Assembly: GCF_007922615.2 (NCBI RefSeq)
Contig: NZ_CP042301.2
Span: forward strand, 4,138,001 to 4,202,000
Length of the DNA stretch: 64,000 nt
Origin: Nitratireductor mangrovi
Lineage (GTDB): Bacteria > Pseudomonadota > Alphaproteobacteria > Rhizobiales > Rhizobiaceae
Direction of reading: 5' to 3'
Position numbers and translations under genes: made by a program. Shown here in pieces: positions 37,863 to 47,926 of the stretch. The stretch's first letter is position 1, and every line of letters begins with the position of its first letter. The notes beneath the pieces were generated by a model. It saw only the letters and a program-made list of their open reading frames with translations, was not told where the DNA came from and searched no databases.

Positions 37863-40541
37863 ATGAATCCAGCCTTCGACAAAATCCGGAAATCCGTATT
37901 CAGGCTCACGAACATACCGGCGCTGATCGCTTTCGTGGTGGTCGCGGCAGCCGGTGTGTTTGCGGAAAGCCAGAATCGCGCGGTCTTCCAGCGCGACCTT
38001 CGCGCCGAGATACGCAGTGAGATTGGCCTTATCCGCGCCAGACTCGAAGGCAAGATCAACGGCAACGTCCAGCTTGTGCGAGGCCTTGTCGCCACGATCG
38101 AGACCGAGCCCGGGATGAGCCAGGCTCGTTTCGCCGAGCTCTCGGCCAGCCTCCTGGCCGCCGATTCGCAGATACGTCATGTGGCTGCAGCACCTGGCCT
38201 CGTGGTCTCGATGATCCACCCGATGAAGGGTAACGAGAAGGCGCTCGGCCTCGACTATCGCAAGAACGAGGCGCAGCGCGACGCCGCACTGCGCGTTCGC
38301 GATGCCCGCCAGGTCGTGCTGGCCGGGCCAGTCGATCTGGTGCAAGGCGGCAAGGCTCTGATTGCCCGCTTCCCGGTCTTTACCGGGGTGGATGCCAAGC
38401 AATTCTGGGGTATCGTTTCGGCGGTGATCGAGATCGATCGGCTCTACGCTGCCAGCGGCCTTTTCGGCCTGGGCGAACGGCTTGATGTCGTCATTTGCGG
38501 CAAGGACGCCAGCGGCAATGGGGTCCCGTTCTACGGAGACGCAGCCATCGTTGCGCAGGACCCGGTCTCGGTCGAGGTCGCGCTGCCTTCCGGCACCTGG
38601 GAAATTCTCGCTTTGCCGCGTGGTGGCTGGGAGGCGCATGGGCCCAACCCGTGGCCGCTGCGGCTGCTGGTCTTCGTGGCCGGTGCGCTGATCCTGGTGC
38701 CGACGTTCGTGACGGGAAGGCTGATCGAGGAGCGTCAACGCCACATCGGCGAATTGCGTCGCCGTGAGAAGCAACTGGAGCGCATGTCGCGCCGCCTCGG
38801 CCTGGCGCTGGCCACGTCGCGTGTCGGTGTCTGGGAGATGGATATCGACAACAACGAGCTGTTCTGGGACGACCGAATGAACGAGCTCTACGGATATGAC
38901 GCCGATGGTGGCTCCCGCGGCTACAGCCATTGGGCCGAGCGGCTCCATCCGGACGATATCGAGCGCGCCGAGGAAGAGTTCCGCGTAGCCGTCGAGGAGA
39001 CCGGCAAATACCACTCCGAATACCGGCTCGTATTGCCGGACGGAACGGCCCGGCACATCCGGGCCATCGGCGCGGTCTACCGCGACGATGGCGAACCGAC
39101 CCGTATCGTCGGTGTCAACTGGGATGTTTCCGCCGACATAGCGCTTAATCAGGATCTGAAGCGGGCCAAGCAGGTGACCGAGGCCCGCAACAGCGAACTG
39201 GAGGCGGCAAAGGAACGCATCGAGCACAACGCGCTGCACGATTCGCTGACCGGACTGGCCAACCGGCGCTATCTCGACGAGTTGTTGGCAGAGCATGCCG
39301 AGCGCGCCAAGGCCGAGGGCGAGACGGCGGCGTTGCTGCATATCGATCTCGATCGCTTCAAGCAGATCAACGACACGCTTGGCCATGCCGCCGGCGATGC
39401 CGTTCTTGTTCACGCCGCACGCGCGCTGCTCGACAATGTCGCGGCCAGTGATTTCGTCGCCCGTGTCGGCGGTGACGAGTTCGTGGTGGTTTGCCGCCGA
39501 CCGCGGGAGAGCGCGGAAGCAAGTGTCGAATCCCTCGGGAACCTTGCCGAACGCATCATAGCCTGCATCCAGCGACCGGTGGTCTACGAGGGCCATGAGT
39601 GCCGCGTCGGCGCCAGCATCGGCATCGCGACCGATGCCGGGGAGGGCGAAAGCGCTGATCCGAAGCGGCTGCTGGTCAACGCCGACATCGCGCTTTACCG
39701 GGCCAAGAGCCGCGGCCGCAATCGCTTCCAGTTCTTCAACGAAGCGCTGCAGGCGGAGATCGTGACCACCAAGCGTATCGCTGACGAGATTTTGTCCGGC
39801 ATCGAACGCGGCGAATTCGTGCCGCATTACCAACCTCAGTTCGACGCCGAGACGCTGGAACTGGTCGGGGTCGAGGCATTGGCCCGCTGGCACCATCCGA
39901 GGCGCGGCGTGTTGCCTCCGGCAATGTTCATGAAGATCGCCGAAGAGCTCAATGTGGTCGACCTGATCGATCGCATGGTGCTGGAGCGCACGCTGGCCGA
40001 CCTCGCCGTCTGGGACAAGGCTGGCATCGTCGTCCCAAAGGCTTCGGTCAACGTGTCCGCGCGCCGCCTGCGCGACGAGGACCTGATCCGCGGTCTGCGC
40101 GGCCTCGCCATCACGCCCGGCCGCATCGCCTTCGAGCTGGTAGAGTCGATCTTCCTCGACGAACAGGACGATGCCGTCGCCTGGAATGTCGACAAGATCA
40201 AGGACCTCGGCATCGACGTCGAGATCGATGATTTTGGTACCGGCTACGCCTCGATCGTGAGCCTGCTGAAACTCAAGCCGAGCCGGTTGAAGATCGACAG
40301 GCAGCTCATCATGCCGATCGCCGACGACTTGGCGCGGCGGCAGCTTGTCGGCTCCATCATCGATATCGGTACGTCGCTCGGCATTGAGGTGCTGGCGGAA
40401 GGCGTCGAGACCATGGAACACGCTTCGATCCTGCGCCGTCTCGGCTGCCACGCGCTCCAGGGCTATGCCTTCGCGCGTGCCATGGATGGCGACGCGCTCG
40501 CTGGTTTTGTTCGCGCCCGTCAATGGAAGCAGGCGTCCTGA
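37863..40541 (+). CDS. CHASE-PAS-GGDEF-EAL cyclic-di-GMP protein
   Basis: This membrane protein of 892 residues has a first transmembrane helix at about 16-35 and a periplasmic CHASE-type sensor (about 60-260, including A-D-S-Q-I-R-H-V-A-A-A-P). A second helix lies at about 280-300. A PAS/PAC domain (H-S-E-Y-R-L-V-L-P-D-G) is next, followed by an intact G-G-D-E-F and an intact E-A-L (V-E-A-L-A-R-W), D-D-F-G-T-G and A-E-G-V-E-T. Both enzyme halves look active, and the RxxD site is missing. The start at 37863 is preferred for the purine-rich GCAGGGCGG before it. Confidence 0.88.
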   Translation: MNPAFDKIRKSVFRLTNIPALIAFVVVAAAGVFAESQNRAVFQRDLRAEIRSEIGLIRARLEGKINGNVQLVRGLVATIETEPGMSQARFAELSASLLAADSQIRHVAAAPGLVVSMIHPMKGNEKALGLDYRKNEAQRDAALRVRDARQVVLAGPVDLVQGGKALIARFPVFTGVDAKQFWGIVSAVIEIDRLYAASGLFGLGERLDVVICGKDASGNGVPFYGDAAIVAQDPVSVEVALPSGTWEILALPRGGWEAHGPNPWPLRLLVFVAGALILVPTFVTGRLIEERQRHIGELRRREKQLERMSRRLGLALATSRVGVWEMDIDNNELFWDDRMNELYGYDADGGSRGYSHWAERLHPDDIERAEEEFRVAVEETGKYHSEYRLVLPDGTARHIRAIGAVYRDDGEPTRIVGVNWDVSADIALNQDLKRAKQVTEARNSELEAAKERIEHNALHDSLTGLANRRYLDELLAEHAERAKAEGETAALLHIDLDRFKQINDTLGHAAGDAVLVHAARALLDNVAASDFVARVGGDEFVVVCRRPRESAEASVESLGNLAERIIACIQRPVVYEGHECRVGASIGIATDAGEGESADPKRLLVNADIALYRAKSRGRNRFQFFNEALQAEIVTTKRIADEILSGIERGEFVPHYQPQFDAETLELVGVEALARWHHPRRGVLPPAMFMKIAEELNVVDLIDRMVLERTLADLAVWDKAGIVVPKASVNVSARRLRDEDLIRGLRGLAITPGRIAFELVESIFLDEQDDAVAWNVDKIKDLGIDVEIDDFGTGYASIVSLLKLKPSRLKIDRQLIMPIADDLARRQLVGSIIDIGTSLGIEVLAEGVETMEHASILRRLGCHALQGYAFARAMDGDALAGFVRARQWKQAS

Positions 40542-40617
40542 GCCGGCTTCGGCCCGTAGGCACCCGACACGATTCGCGCTATAGACGCCGCCCAGCGAAG
40601 GATGATGGCGCGAAGTC

Positions 40618-43419
40618 ATGGCCAAGGTACCCCTTAAGCTCGGCGAGATGATCGACGGCGAGGCGCTGCGCGGGAAGCTGGCGTCGATTGCAGATGATTG
40701 CGGGGATGCCGCCGGGCACGCGGCTCGTGCGGCGGTCCTCGCTCTCCTTCGCGATGAGCTCGCTGCCGGTCGCGCGCGCGCCGAGACAATGCTGATGTCC
40801 GACGGCGGCGGAACGGCCTGCGCGGCGCGGCTTTCTCATGTCATGGACGAGATCATCCGGGCACTGCAGGATTTCGTCATCCAGCACGTCTACACGTCGC
40901 GCAATCCTTCGTCGGCCGAGCGCATGGCGATCGTGGCGGTGGGTGGTTACGGCCGCGGCACCCTCGCTCCCGGTTCCGATATCGACCTGCTTTTCCTATT
41001 GCCCTACAAGCAGACACCCTGGGGCGAACAGGTCACCGAATATGTTCTCTATGTGCTGTGGGACCTGGGGCTGAAGGTCGGGCACGCGACCCGCAATGTC
41101 GACGAATGCGTGCGGCTGTCGCGAACCGACATCACCATTCGAACGGCGGTGCTCGAGGCCCGCTATATCTGCGGTGACACGGGCCTTTTTGAAGAACTGC
41201 TTGAGCGCTTCGACCACGAGCTGGTTCGCCATTCCGGCTCGGAGTTCGTGCAGGCGAAGCTTGCCGAGCGTGACGAGCGCCATCGCAAGGCAGGTGAAAG
41301 CCGCTACCTTGTCGAACCGAACGTGAAGGACGGCAAGGGCGGCCTGCGCGACCTGCATACGCTGTTCTGGATCGGCAAATATTATTACCGCGTGCGCAAC
41401 GGCGAGGAACTGGTCGGTCGCGGTGTCTTCACGCGCAAGGAGTACCTCTTGTTCCGCAAGGCGGAGGACTTCTTGTGGGCGGTGCGCTGCCATATGCACT
41501 TCCACGCCGGCAAGGCCGAGGAAAGGCTGCATTTCGACATCCAGCGCGATATCGCCGATCGGCTCGGCTACACCAGTCATCCCGGCCTTTCGGCCGTCGA
41601 ACGGTTCATGAAGCACTATTTTCTGGTCGCCAAGGATGTCGGTGACCTGACCCGCATCTTCTGTGCCGCGCTCGAGGAGGAGCAGGCCAAGCACGTTCCC
41701 GGCATCAACCGCATTTTCCAGACCTTCTCGCGCCGCCGGCGCAAGGTGGCCGGCACGTCCGACTTCATTGTCGACAATCATCGCATCAATGTCGCCGATC
41801 CCGAGGTCTTCGAGCGCGACCCGGTCAATTTGCTGCGCCTGTTCTGGTTCGCGGACAAACACGGGCTGGAATACCATCCGGAAGCGCTCAAGCTTCTCAG
41901 GCGTTCGCTCAAGCTGATCGACCGCAATCTGAGACGTGACGCGGAGGCCAACCGGCTCTTCCTCGACGTGATGACGTCGGACCGCAACCCCGAACTCAAC
42001 CTGCGCCGCATGAACGAAGCAGGCGTGCTGAGCAAGCTGATCCCCGACTTCGGCAAGATCGTCGCGATGATGCAGTTCAACATGTATCACCACTATACGG
42101 TCGACGAGCACCTGCTGCGCTGCATCGGCGTGCTCTCGGAAATCGAACATGGTGACGATGAGCGCATACACCCGCTTGCGCACTCGCTCATGCCCGGCCT
42201 GAGGCCGCAGCGCGAGGTTCTCTATACGGCGGTCCTGCTCCACGACATCGCGAAGGGACGTCCGGAAGACCATTCCGAAGCCGGAGCTCGCATCGCGCGG
42301 CGCATGTGCCCGCATATGGGCTTTTCGGCCGCGGAGACCGAGACCATAGCCTGGCTGGTCGAAAACCATCTCGTCATGTCGATGACCGCCCAGACCCGAG
42401 ACCTGAACGATCGCAAGACAATCGAGGATTTCGCCCAGGTCGTGCAGTCTGTCGAGCGGCTGAAGCTGCTTCTGGTGCTGACCGTCTGCGATATTCGCGG
42501 TGTTGGACCTGGCGTATGGAACGGCTGGAAGGGCCAGCTCCTGCGCACGCTCTACTACGAGACGGAACTGCTTCTCACCGGCGGCTTCTCCGAGATTCCG
42601 CGTGTCAAGCGCGCCGCCCATGCCCGCGAGCAACTGGCGGCCGAGCTCAGTGGCTGGAGCGAGGACGCTCGAGCGCGCTATGTGCGCCTCCACTACGAGA
42701 ACTATCTTCTCACCGTCGACCTCGCCGACCAGATCCGCCACGCCGAGTTTGTCCGCGAGGCCGACGCCTCGGGAAAGCGGCTCGCCACCATGGTCAAGAC
42801 CTACGGCTTCGAGGCCGTGACCGAGATCACGGTGCTGGCACCAGACCACCCGCGGCTGTTGTCGGTGATTGCCGGCGCGTGTGCAGCGGCCGGCGCCAAT
42901 ATCGTCGATGCCCTTGTCTTTACGACCGCGGATGGCCGAGCTCTGGACACTATCCTGATCAATCGCGAATTCGATCGGGACGAGGATGAGCGCCGCCGCG
43001 CCGAACGTGTCGGCAAGCTGATCGAGGAGGCGCTATCCGGCAAGTCGTGGCTGCCCGAGATCATCGAGAAGCGGCGCAAGAAACGTGGCTCCCGAGCCTT
43101 CCGCATCACGCCCCAGGCGGAGATACGCAACACGCTGTCGAACCGGTTCTCGGTGATCGAGGTTTCCGGGCTCGACCGACCCGGGTTGCTGTCGGAAATC
43201 ACCGGCGCCCTTTCGGATCTGTCGCTCGACATCGCGTCTGCCCACATCACAACGTTTGGCGAGAAGGTCATCGACACATTCTACGTCACCGATCTGACCG
43301 GCCAGAAGATCGAGAACCCGACCCGCCAGGCGGCGATCCGTGAGCGCCTGACCGCGACGCTGGAAGGCGCCACGCCATCGAAACCCTCCCGCACCAGTCA
43401 GGCAGCCGCCGCGGAATAG
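40618..43419 (+). CDS. glnD: Bifunctional PII uridylyltransferase/uridylyl-removing enzyme
   Basis: This nitrogen sensor modifies GlnB/GlnK. The 933 residues contain the nucleotidyltransferase motif [15 protein letters not shown] (about 109-123). An HD hydrolase domain with [11 protein letters not shown] follows at about 541. Two C-terminal ACT domains (from about 735 and 845) bind glutamine. It begins the glnD-murJ-trpS block. It works in the same nitrogen circuit as rpoN and ptsN, which are encoded about 30 kb away. Confidence 0.96.
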   Translation: MAKVPLKLGEMIDGEALRGKLASIADDCGDAAGHAARAAVLALLRDELAAGRARAETMLMSDGGGTACAARLSHVMDEIIRALQDFVIQHVYTSRNPSSAERMAIVAVGGYGRGTLAPGSDIDLLFLLPYKQTPWGEQVTEYVLYVLWDLGLKVGHATRNVDECVRLSRTDITIRTAVLEARYICGDTGLFEELLERFDHELVRHSGSEFVQAKLAERDERHRKAGESRYLVEPNVKDGKGGLRDLHTLFWIGKYYYRVRNGEELVGRGVFTRKEYLLFRKAEDFLWAVRCHMHFHAGKAEERLHFDIQRDIADRLGYTSHPGLSAVERFMKHYFLVAKDVGDLTRIFCAALEEEQAKHVPGINRIFQTFSRRRRKVAGTSDFIVDNHRINVADPEVFERDPVNLLRLFWFADKHGLEYHPEALKLLRRSLKLIDRNLRRDAEANRLFLDVMTSDRNPELNLRRMNEAGVLSKLIPDFGKIVAMMQFNMYHHYTVDEHLLRCIGVLSEIEHGDDERIHPLAHSLMPGLRPQREVLYTAVLLHDIAKGRPEDHSEAGARIARRMCPHMGFSAAETETIAWLVENHLVMSMTAQTRDLNDRKTIEDFAQVVQSVERLKLLLVLTVCDIRGVGPGVWNGWKGQLLRTLYYETELLLTGGFSEIPRVKRAAHAREQLAAELSGWSEDARARYVRLHYENYLLTVDLADQIRHAEFVREADASGKRLATMVKTYGFEAVTEITVLAPDHPRLLSVIAGACAAAGANIVDALVFTTADGRALDTILINREFDRDEDERRRAERVGKLIEEALSGKSWLPEIIEKRRKKRGSRAFRITPQAEIRNTLSNRFSVIEVSGLDRPGLLSEITGALSDLSLDIASAHITTFGEKVIDTFYVTDLTGQKIENPTRQAAIRERLTATLEGATPSKPSRTSQAAAAE

Positions 43420-43465
43420 CCGCGATCCGCACTCACAAGCCCTACGCCGCCGGAGCAGCAAGCAG

Positions 43466-45055
43466 ATGAGCCTCGTCAGGAAATTCGCGAGCGTGGGCAG
43501 TGCCGTCATGGCAAGCCGTGTCTTCGGCTTCGTGCGCGAGGCGCTGATCGCCGCCGCGCTCGGCGTTGGTGCCGTGACGGACGCCTTCTACGCCGCCTTC
43601 ATGTTTCCCAACATGTTCCGCCGTATTTTTGCCGAGGGTGCCTTCAACACGGCGTTCGTGCCGCTCTTCGCGAAGGAACTGGAGGGCGGTGGGCAGGCGG
43701 CCGCGCGTCGCTTCGCCGAGGATGTGCTGGCGGTGCTGATGACCGCGCTGCTGGCACTGTCAGCTGTCGCGATCCTGCTCATGCCGTTTCTTGTCGACAC
43801 GGTTATCGCGCCAGGGTTCTCCGATACGCCGGAAAAATTCGACCTCACGGTCGCGATGACCCGCATCATGTTCCCGTACCTGTTCTGCATGTCGCTCGTC
43901 GCCATGTTGTCGGGTGTTCTCAATTCGATGCGGCGCTTCTTCCTGGCTGCCATCGTGCCGGTTCTGCTCAACGTCGTGCTGATAGCGATTTTGGCCGCTG
44001 CCATCGTTGCTGATCTGGAGCCCCGCGCGACCGGCTTTTGGCTGGCGTGGGGTGTGTTCGCCTCGGGCTTTGCGCAGCTTTTCTTCCTCGTTCGCGGTGT
44101 GCGCGCCGAAGGGCTCAACGTCAGTGTCCGATTGCCGCGACTTACGCCGGGCGTGAAGCGGCTGCTGGTCCTGATGGGTCCAGCCGTGCTGACCGGCGGC
44201 ATCATGCAGATCAACCTCATGGTAGGACGCATCATCGCGTCGGCTCAGGACGGGGCTTTTGGGATTCTGAACTTCGCTGACCGCATCAACCAGTTGCCGC
44301 TGGGGGTTATTGGCGCAGCCGTTGGCGTCGTGCTCCTGCCCGAGCTTTCCCGTGCACTCAAGGGCGGCGACGCCGCCGACGTGCAGCATCTGCAAAACCG
44401 CTCGCTCGAATTCGCCCTTGCCCTGACGCTGCCCGCCGCGATCGGGCTCATTATGATGCCTGACCTGATCGTCAACCTGCTTTACGAACGCGGTGCCTTC
44501 ACCGCGCTCGATACCGCGATGACCGCGGCGGCTCTCGCGGCCTTCGCCGCCGGCTTGCCGGCCTATGTACTGATCAAGGTCTTCCAGCCCAGCTTCTTCG
44601 CGCGCGAGGACATGAAGACGCCGATGTGGTTCGCCATCGCGACGGTTGTGGTCAACATCGCCGCCAGCCTGATCCTTTTCCCGACCTACGGTCATGTCGC
44701 GATCGCTGTCGCGTCCTCGATCGCCGCCTGGCTCAACTTTGCACTGCTGGCGGGAACACTGTGGCGGCGCAATCACTTCCGGCCGTCGCCGGCGACCCTC
44801 CGGCGCGTGGCACTCATTGTCTTCGCAAGCGTGGCAATGGGAGCGGCGGTCTGGTGGCTACGGGGGCAGGTGGCCGGTTCGCTACTGGGCGCCACCCTCG
44901 TCGTGCGGCTTGCCGGCGTTGCCGGCGTCATATTGGCCGGCGCGGTTGTCTACTTCGCGATAGCGGTCGGGACCGGCGCAATAGACCGTGGCGAACTGGC
45001 CGGCCTTGTCAGGCGCCGGCGGGCGTCAACGGCCCGTGTGGCCGATTCGGAATAG
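43466..45055 (+). CDS. murJ: Lipid II flippase MurJ
   Basis: This polytopic membrane protein of 529 residues has about 14 transmembrane helices and belongs to the MOP superfamily. It moves lipid II to the periplasmic side for peptidoglycan synthesis. The family N-terminus is present: A-S-R-V-F-G-F-V-R-E, then D-A-F-Y-A-A-F and F-R-R-I-F-A-E-G-A-F-N-T-A-F-V-P. It starts 46 bp after glnD, and the downstream EamA gene is convergent. Confidence 0.95.
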   Translation: MSLVRKFASVGSAVMASRVFGFVREALIAAALGVGAVTDAFYAAFMFPNMFRRIFAEGAFNTAFVPLFAKELEGGGQAAARRFAEDVLAVLMTALLALSAVAILLMPFLVDTVIAPGFSDTPEKFDLTVAMTRIMFPYLFCMSLVAMLSGVLNSMRRFFLAAIVPVLLNVVLIAILAAAIVADLEPRATGFWLAWGVFASGFAQLFFLVRGVRAEGLNVSVRLPRLTPGVKRLLVLMGPAVLTGGIMQINLMVGRIIASAQDGAFGILNFADRINQLPLGVIGAAVGVVLLPELSRALKGGDAADVQHLQNRSLEFALALTLPAAIGLIMMPDLIVNLLYERGAFTALDTAMTAAALAAFAAGLPAYVLIKVFQPSFFAREDMKTPMWFAIATVVVNIAASLILFPTYGHVAIAVASSIAAWLNFALLAGTLWRRNHFRPSPATLRRVALIVFASVAMGAAVWWLRGQVAGSLLGATLVVRLAGVAGVILAGAVVYFAIAVGTGAIDRGELAGLVRRRRASTARVADSE

Positions 45056-45073
45056 CCACCGGTCGGCCTATTC
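45050..45073. terminator. Hairpin spanning the convergent murJ and EamA stops
   Basis: GAATAG (45050-45055) pairs with CTATTC (45068-45073). Inner CC/GGC pairing is possible with one bulge. The structure includes both stop codons of the convergent genes, which are only 12 bp apart. There is no T-run, so its role as a terminator is tentative. Confidence 0.35.
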
Positions 45074-46015
45074 GTCCGCCATCCGAGCGTGCTCCCATGC
45101 CATGAGGGCGACGCCGCAAAAGACGATTCCGAAGCCGGCTAGGTGCATAATGCGGAAATCTTCACCCAACAACGCGTAGGAAAGAACCAGGGCCGATACC
45201 GGCATCAGGGCCATGAAGCCGGCTGCAATCGAGCCTTGTGTCTTGGCGATGCCGGAGTACCAGAGCAGGCTGCCGAGAGCGAGTGTTCCGGCACCGTACC
45301 AGGCCGCGGCCATCCAGCCGCCGGGGGTGATGCCACCGGGATCGAAGTGCGGCCATTGCATCAGCGCGAATGGCAGAAACAGCGGTATAGAGAGCGCCGC
45401 GGCAAGGAAGGCGATAAGGCGAGGGTCGAACTCGCGGCTCATCCTTCGGCCCAGCAGTGTATAGACCGCTTCGCAGCAAACGGCGGCAAGAACCAAAAGC
45501 GAGCCGAGGATCATGGCGCCGGTATTCCCGTCGCCGCTCTGACCCCCGGTGTTGAGCAGGATCACGCCCGCAACCGCGAGCCCGATCGCCGCTATCTTGC
45601 GCCAGGTGGCGGCGTCACCGAGAAACAGGACTGCTGCCGTCGCCGTGACGGCCGGTGTGGTCGCCATGACCACCGATCCGACTACCCCGGATACGGTCCG
45701 CATGCCGTAGAGCATGAAAACCGTGAAGCCGACCATCCCGAACAGGGCGAGCAGGCAAACCAGGAACCAGTCACCGCGCTTGAGTGTCGAGAGCTTGCGG
45801 CGCTGGCTCCAGGCGATGGGCGCGAGCACGGCTGCGCCGAGCGCGCAGCGCAGCGCCGCTCCGACGAACACCGGCATGGCATCCGTGACGATTTTCGAAA
45901 CCGGCGTCGCCGACCCGAAAATGATCATGCCGAGCGCGAGCTGGGCGTAGACGGTTCCGTCGGCGAGCAGGTCGCCCGATCTGGCGTCCTGGCTTGTCCT
46001 GTTCTTATTGGCCAT
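45068..46015 (-). CDS. EamA-domain (DMT superfamily) transporter
   Basis: This 315-residue inner-membrane protein has about ten transmembrane segments in two EamA repeats. The first includes F-G-S-A-T-P-V-S-K and R-C-A-L-G-A, the second C-C-E-A-V-Y-T-L-L-G-R-R. Members export amino acids or metabolites; the substrate is unknown. It interrupts the murJ-trpS order on the opposite strand, divergent from trpS with 167 bp between the starts. Confidence 0.83.
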   Translation of the reverse strand: MANKNRTSQDARSGDLLADGTVYAQLALGMIIFGSATPVSKIVTDAMPVFVGAALRCALGAAVLAPIAWSQRRKLSTLKRGDWFLVCLLALFGMVGFTVFMLYGMRTVSGVVGSVVMATTPAVTATAAVLFLGDAATWRKIAAIGLAVAGVILLNTGGQSGDGNTGAMILGSLLVLAAVCCEAVYTLLGRRMSREFDPRLIAFLAAALSIPLFLPFALMQWPHFDPGGITPGGWMAAAWYGAGTLALGSLLWYSGIAKTQGSIAAGFMALMPVSALVLSYALLGEDFRIMHLAGFGIVFCGVALMAWEHARMADE

Positions 46016-46182
46016 GTCGGGTTAACCGATGAGGCGCGTTTTGGTTCGCTCCTGCCAGAAATCCCGAGCCGGACGGGCGCCCCCGGCTTGAAAGAGGCCC
46101 GTTGCTCGTCCATAAGCGCCTCGCATTTCGCGGTCGCCCTCGCATGGAACGAGGCCCTCCATCAGCCCCGGAGACTTTTTCG

Positions 46183-47250
46183 ATGTCGTCCTTCAAGCCG
46201 CTCGTCTTTTCCGGCGTCCAGCCGACCGGCAACCTGCATCTCGGCAACTATCTCGGCGCGATTCGCAAATTCGTCGCGTTGCAGGAGAATTACGAGTGCA
46301 TCTACTGCGTCGTTGACCTGCACTCGATCACGGCGCAGCTGGTCCATGACGACCTGCCCGGGCAGACCCGCGCCATTACCGCGGCCTTCCTCGCCGCCGG
46401 CATCGATCCCGCAAAACACATCGTCTTCAACCAGAGCCGCGTGCCGCAGCACGCCGAGCTTGCCTGGATCTTCAACTGCGTCGCCCGTATCGGTTGGATG
46501 AACCGCATGACGCAGTTCAAGGACAAGGCCGGAAAGGACCGCGAAAACGCCTCGCTGGGTCTGCTTGCCTATCCGAGCCTGATGGCGGCCGACATCCTCG
46601 TCTACCGGGCAACGCACGTCCCTGTCGGTGACGATCAGAAGCAGCATCTGGAGCTGACGCGCGACATCGCCACCAAGTTCAACAATGATTTCTCGGAGCG
46701 AATTGCCGAACTGGATGTCGGCGTCGAGATGATGATGGGCGAGGAGCGAGTGAACGGCTTCTTCCCGCTGACAGAGCCGCTGATCGAGGGGCCGGCGACG
46801 CGGGTCATGAGTCTGCGCGATGGCACCAGGAAAATGTCGAAATCGGACCCTTCCGATCTTTCGCGCATCAATTTGACCGACGACGCCGACGCCATCGCCA
46901 AGAAGATCAGGAAGGCCAAGACCGATCCCGCGCCCTTGCCGGTCGATCCCGACGGCCTCGCCTCGCGACCCGAGGCGGAAAACCTCGTCGGCATCTACGC
47001 TGCGCTCGCCGACCAAAGCCGCGCCGACGTTATCCGTGATTTTGGCGGGCGTCAGTTCTCCGAGTTCAAGCCGGCTCTCGCCGAACTTGCCGTCGAGAAG
47101 ATGGCGCCGATCGCCGCCGAGATGCGCCGCATCATGGCTGATCCCGGCTATGTCGACGGCGTTCTCCGTGATGGCGGCGAGCGCGCAGGAGCGTTGGCCG
47201 AGGAGACCATGACGTCGGTGCGCGACATCATCGGCCTGCTGCAGAGATGA
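46183..47250 (+). CDS. trpS: Tryptophanyl-tRNA synthetase
   Basis: This class I aminoacyl-tRNA synthetase has 355 residues. The HIGH-type motif is P-T-G-N-L-H-L-G-N near residue 15. The K-M-S-K-S motif is exact and lies near residue 222. [12 protein letters not shown] is the ATP/tryptophan pocket region. GGAGAC upstream supports the start at 46183; the frame extends upstream to 46102 without a site. A universal stress protein and nfu follow in the same direction. Confidence 0.96.
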   Translation: MSSFKPLVFSGVQPTGNLHLGNYLGAIRKFVALQENYECIYCVVDLHSITAQLVHDDLPGQTRAITAAFLAAGIDPAKHIVFNQSRVPQHAELAWIFNCVARIGWMNRMTQFKDKAGKDRENASLGLLAYPSLMAADILVYRATHVPVGDDQKQHLELTRDIATKFNNDFSERIAELDVGVEMMMGEERVNGFFPLTEPLIEGPATRVMSLRDGTRKMSKSDPSDLSRINLTDDADAIAKKIRKAKTDPAPLPVDPDGLASRPEAENLVGIYAALADQSRADVIRDFGGRQFSEFKPALAELAVEKMAPIAAEMRRIMADPGYVDGVLRDGGERAGALAEETMTSVRDIIGLLQR

Positions 47251-47328
47251 GGTCCGCGAAGGCGCAGCTTGCCGCGCGGCGGCCGCGATGGCAGATTGCC
47301 GCCGTGTTCCACGAGACGGGATGACCGC

Positions 47329-47820
47329 ATGGTCTCGAAACGACTGAGCCGCGAAGCCGGCCACAGGCGCAAGTTTCTCGCCATCGTCGATGACACGCCG
47401 GAATCCGAACGGGCCGTTGCCTATGCCTCGCGGCGCGCAGAGCGGACCGGTGGCGTGCTGGTTCTGCTCTTCGTCATCGAGCCGACCGACTTCCAGCAAT
47501 GGTTTGGCGTCGAAAAGATCATGCGCGAGGAAGCGAGCGCGACCGCAAATGCCGCGCTGGACACAGCCGCCCGGCAGGTGCGCGAGAGCGTGGGCATCGA
47601 ACCGGAACTGGTCGTGCGCGAGGGTGATCCGGCAGAAGAGATCCACAGACTGATCGAGGACGATCAGGACATCGCCATTCTGGTGCTGGCCGCCGGTACT
47701 TCCAAAGAGGGGCCGGGACCGCTGGTCTCGTCGATCGCGGGCAAGGGCTCCGGTTTTGCAATTCCCGTGACGGTGGTGCCGCCCAATCTTTCCGACGAGG
47801 ACATCGAAAGCCTCGCCTGA
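47329..47820 (+). CDS. Universal stress protein (UspA family)
   Basis: This 163-residue protein has a single UspA domain with F-L-A-I-V-D-D-T-P-E-S-E-R-A-V. The usual nucleotide loop G-X2-G-X9-G-S is modified (A-A-G-T-S-K-E-G-P-G-P-L-V-S-S). The cytoplasmic role is not known. The start at 47329 has GAGACGGG eight bases upstream. It lies between trpS and nfu, as in many Hyphomicrobiales. Confidence 0.85.
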   Translation: MVSKRLSREAGHRRKFLAIVDDTPESERAVAYASRRAERTGGVLVLLFVIEPTDFQQWFGVEKIMREEASATANAALDTAARQVRESVGIEPELVVREGDPAEEIHRLIEDDQDIAILVLAAGTSKEGPGPLVSSIAGKGSGFAIPVTVVPPNLSDEDIESLA

Positions 47821-47864
47821 GAAAAACCATTCCTCCTGACGAGCTGTTCGCCGGCCCCGGTTGC

Positions 47865-47893
47865 TTGATCATCGGCCGCGCAACGACTATTTA
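47865..47893 (+). promoter_or_regulatory. Candidate promoter of nfu
   Basis: TTGATC (47865-47870), an exact 17-bp spacer and TATTTA (47888-47893) form a plausible sigma-70 promoter. It starts transcription near 47900, about 27 nt before the ATG. The -10 overlaps the iron box at 47890-47906, as expected for repression. Confidence 0.55.
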
Positions 47894-47906
47894 GAACTAT
47901 TCAAAA
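47890..47906. promoter_or_regulatory. Irr-type iron control element upstream of nfu
   Basis: TTTAGAA-CTA-TTCAAAA is a 17-bp imperfect palindrome. It closely fits the alphaproteobacterial Irr box (TTTAGAA, 3 bp, TTCTAAA) as I remember it. It overlaps the candidate -10 and the transcription start. Irr would be expected to repress nfu when iron is scarce. Confidence 0.65.
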
Positions 47907-47926
47907 CTGGAGGCGCAACGAACGCC

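Noticed and set aside
37833..40625. 930-codon minus-strand frame
   Set aside because: It covers the second GGDEF-EAL gene exactly antisense. Its composition (many Asp, His, Arg, Gln) is what antisense reading of GC-rich codons gives, and it shows no domain.
40996..42849. 617-codon minus-strand frame
   Set aside because: Antisense shadow of glnD without any motif.
47247..47324. 25-codon frame overlapping the trpS stop (ATGA)
   Set aside because: The Arg/Ala-rich peptide has no membrane segment or ribosome-binding site of its own. It is too short to support.
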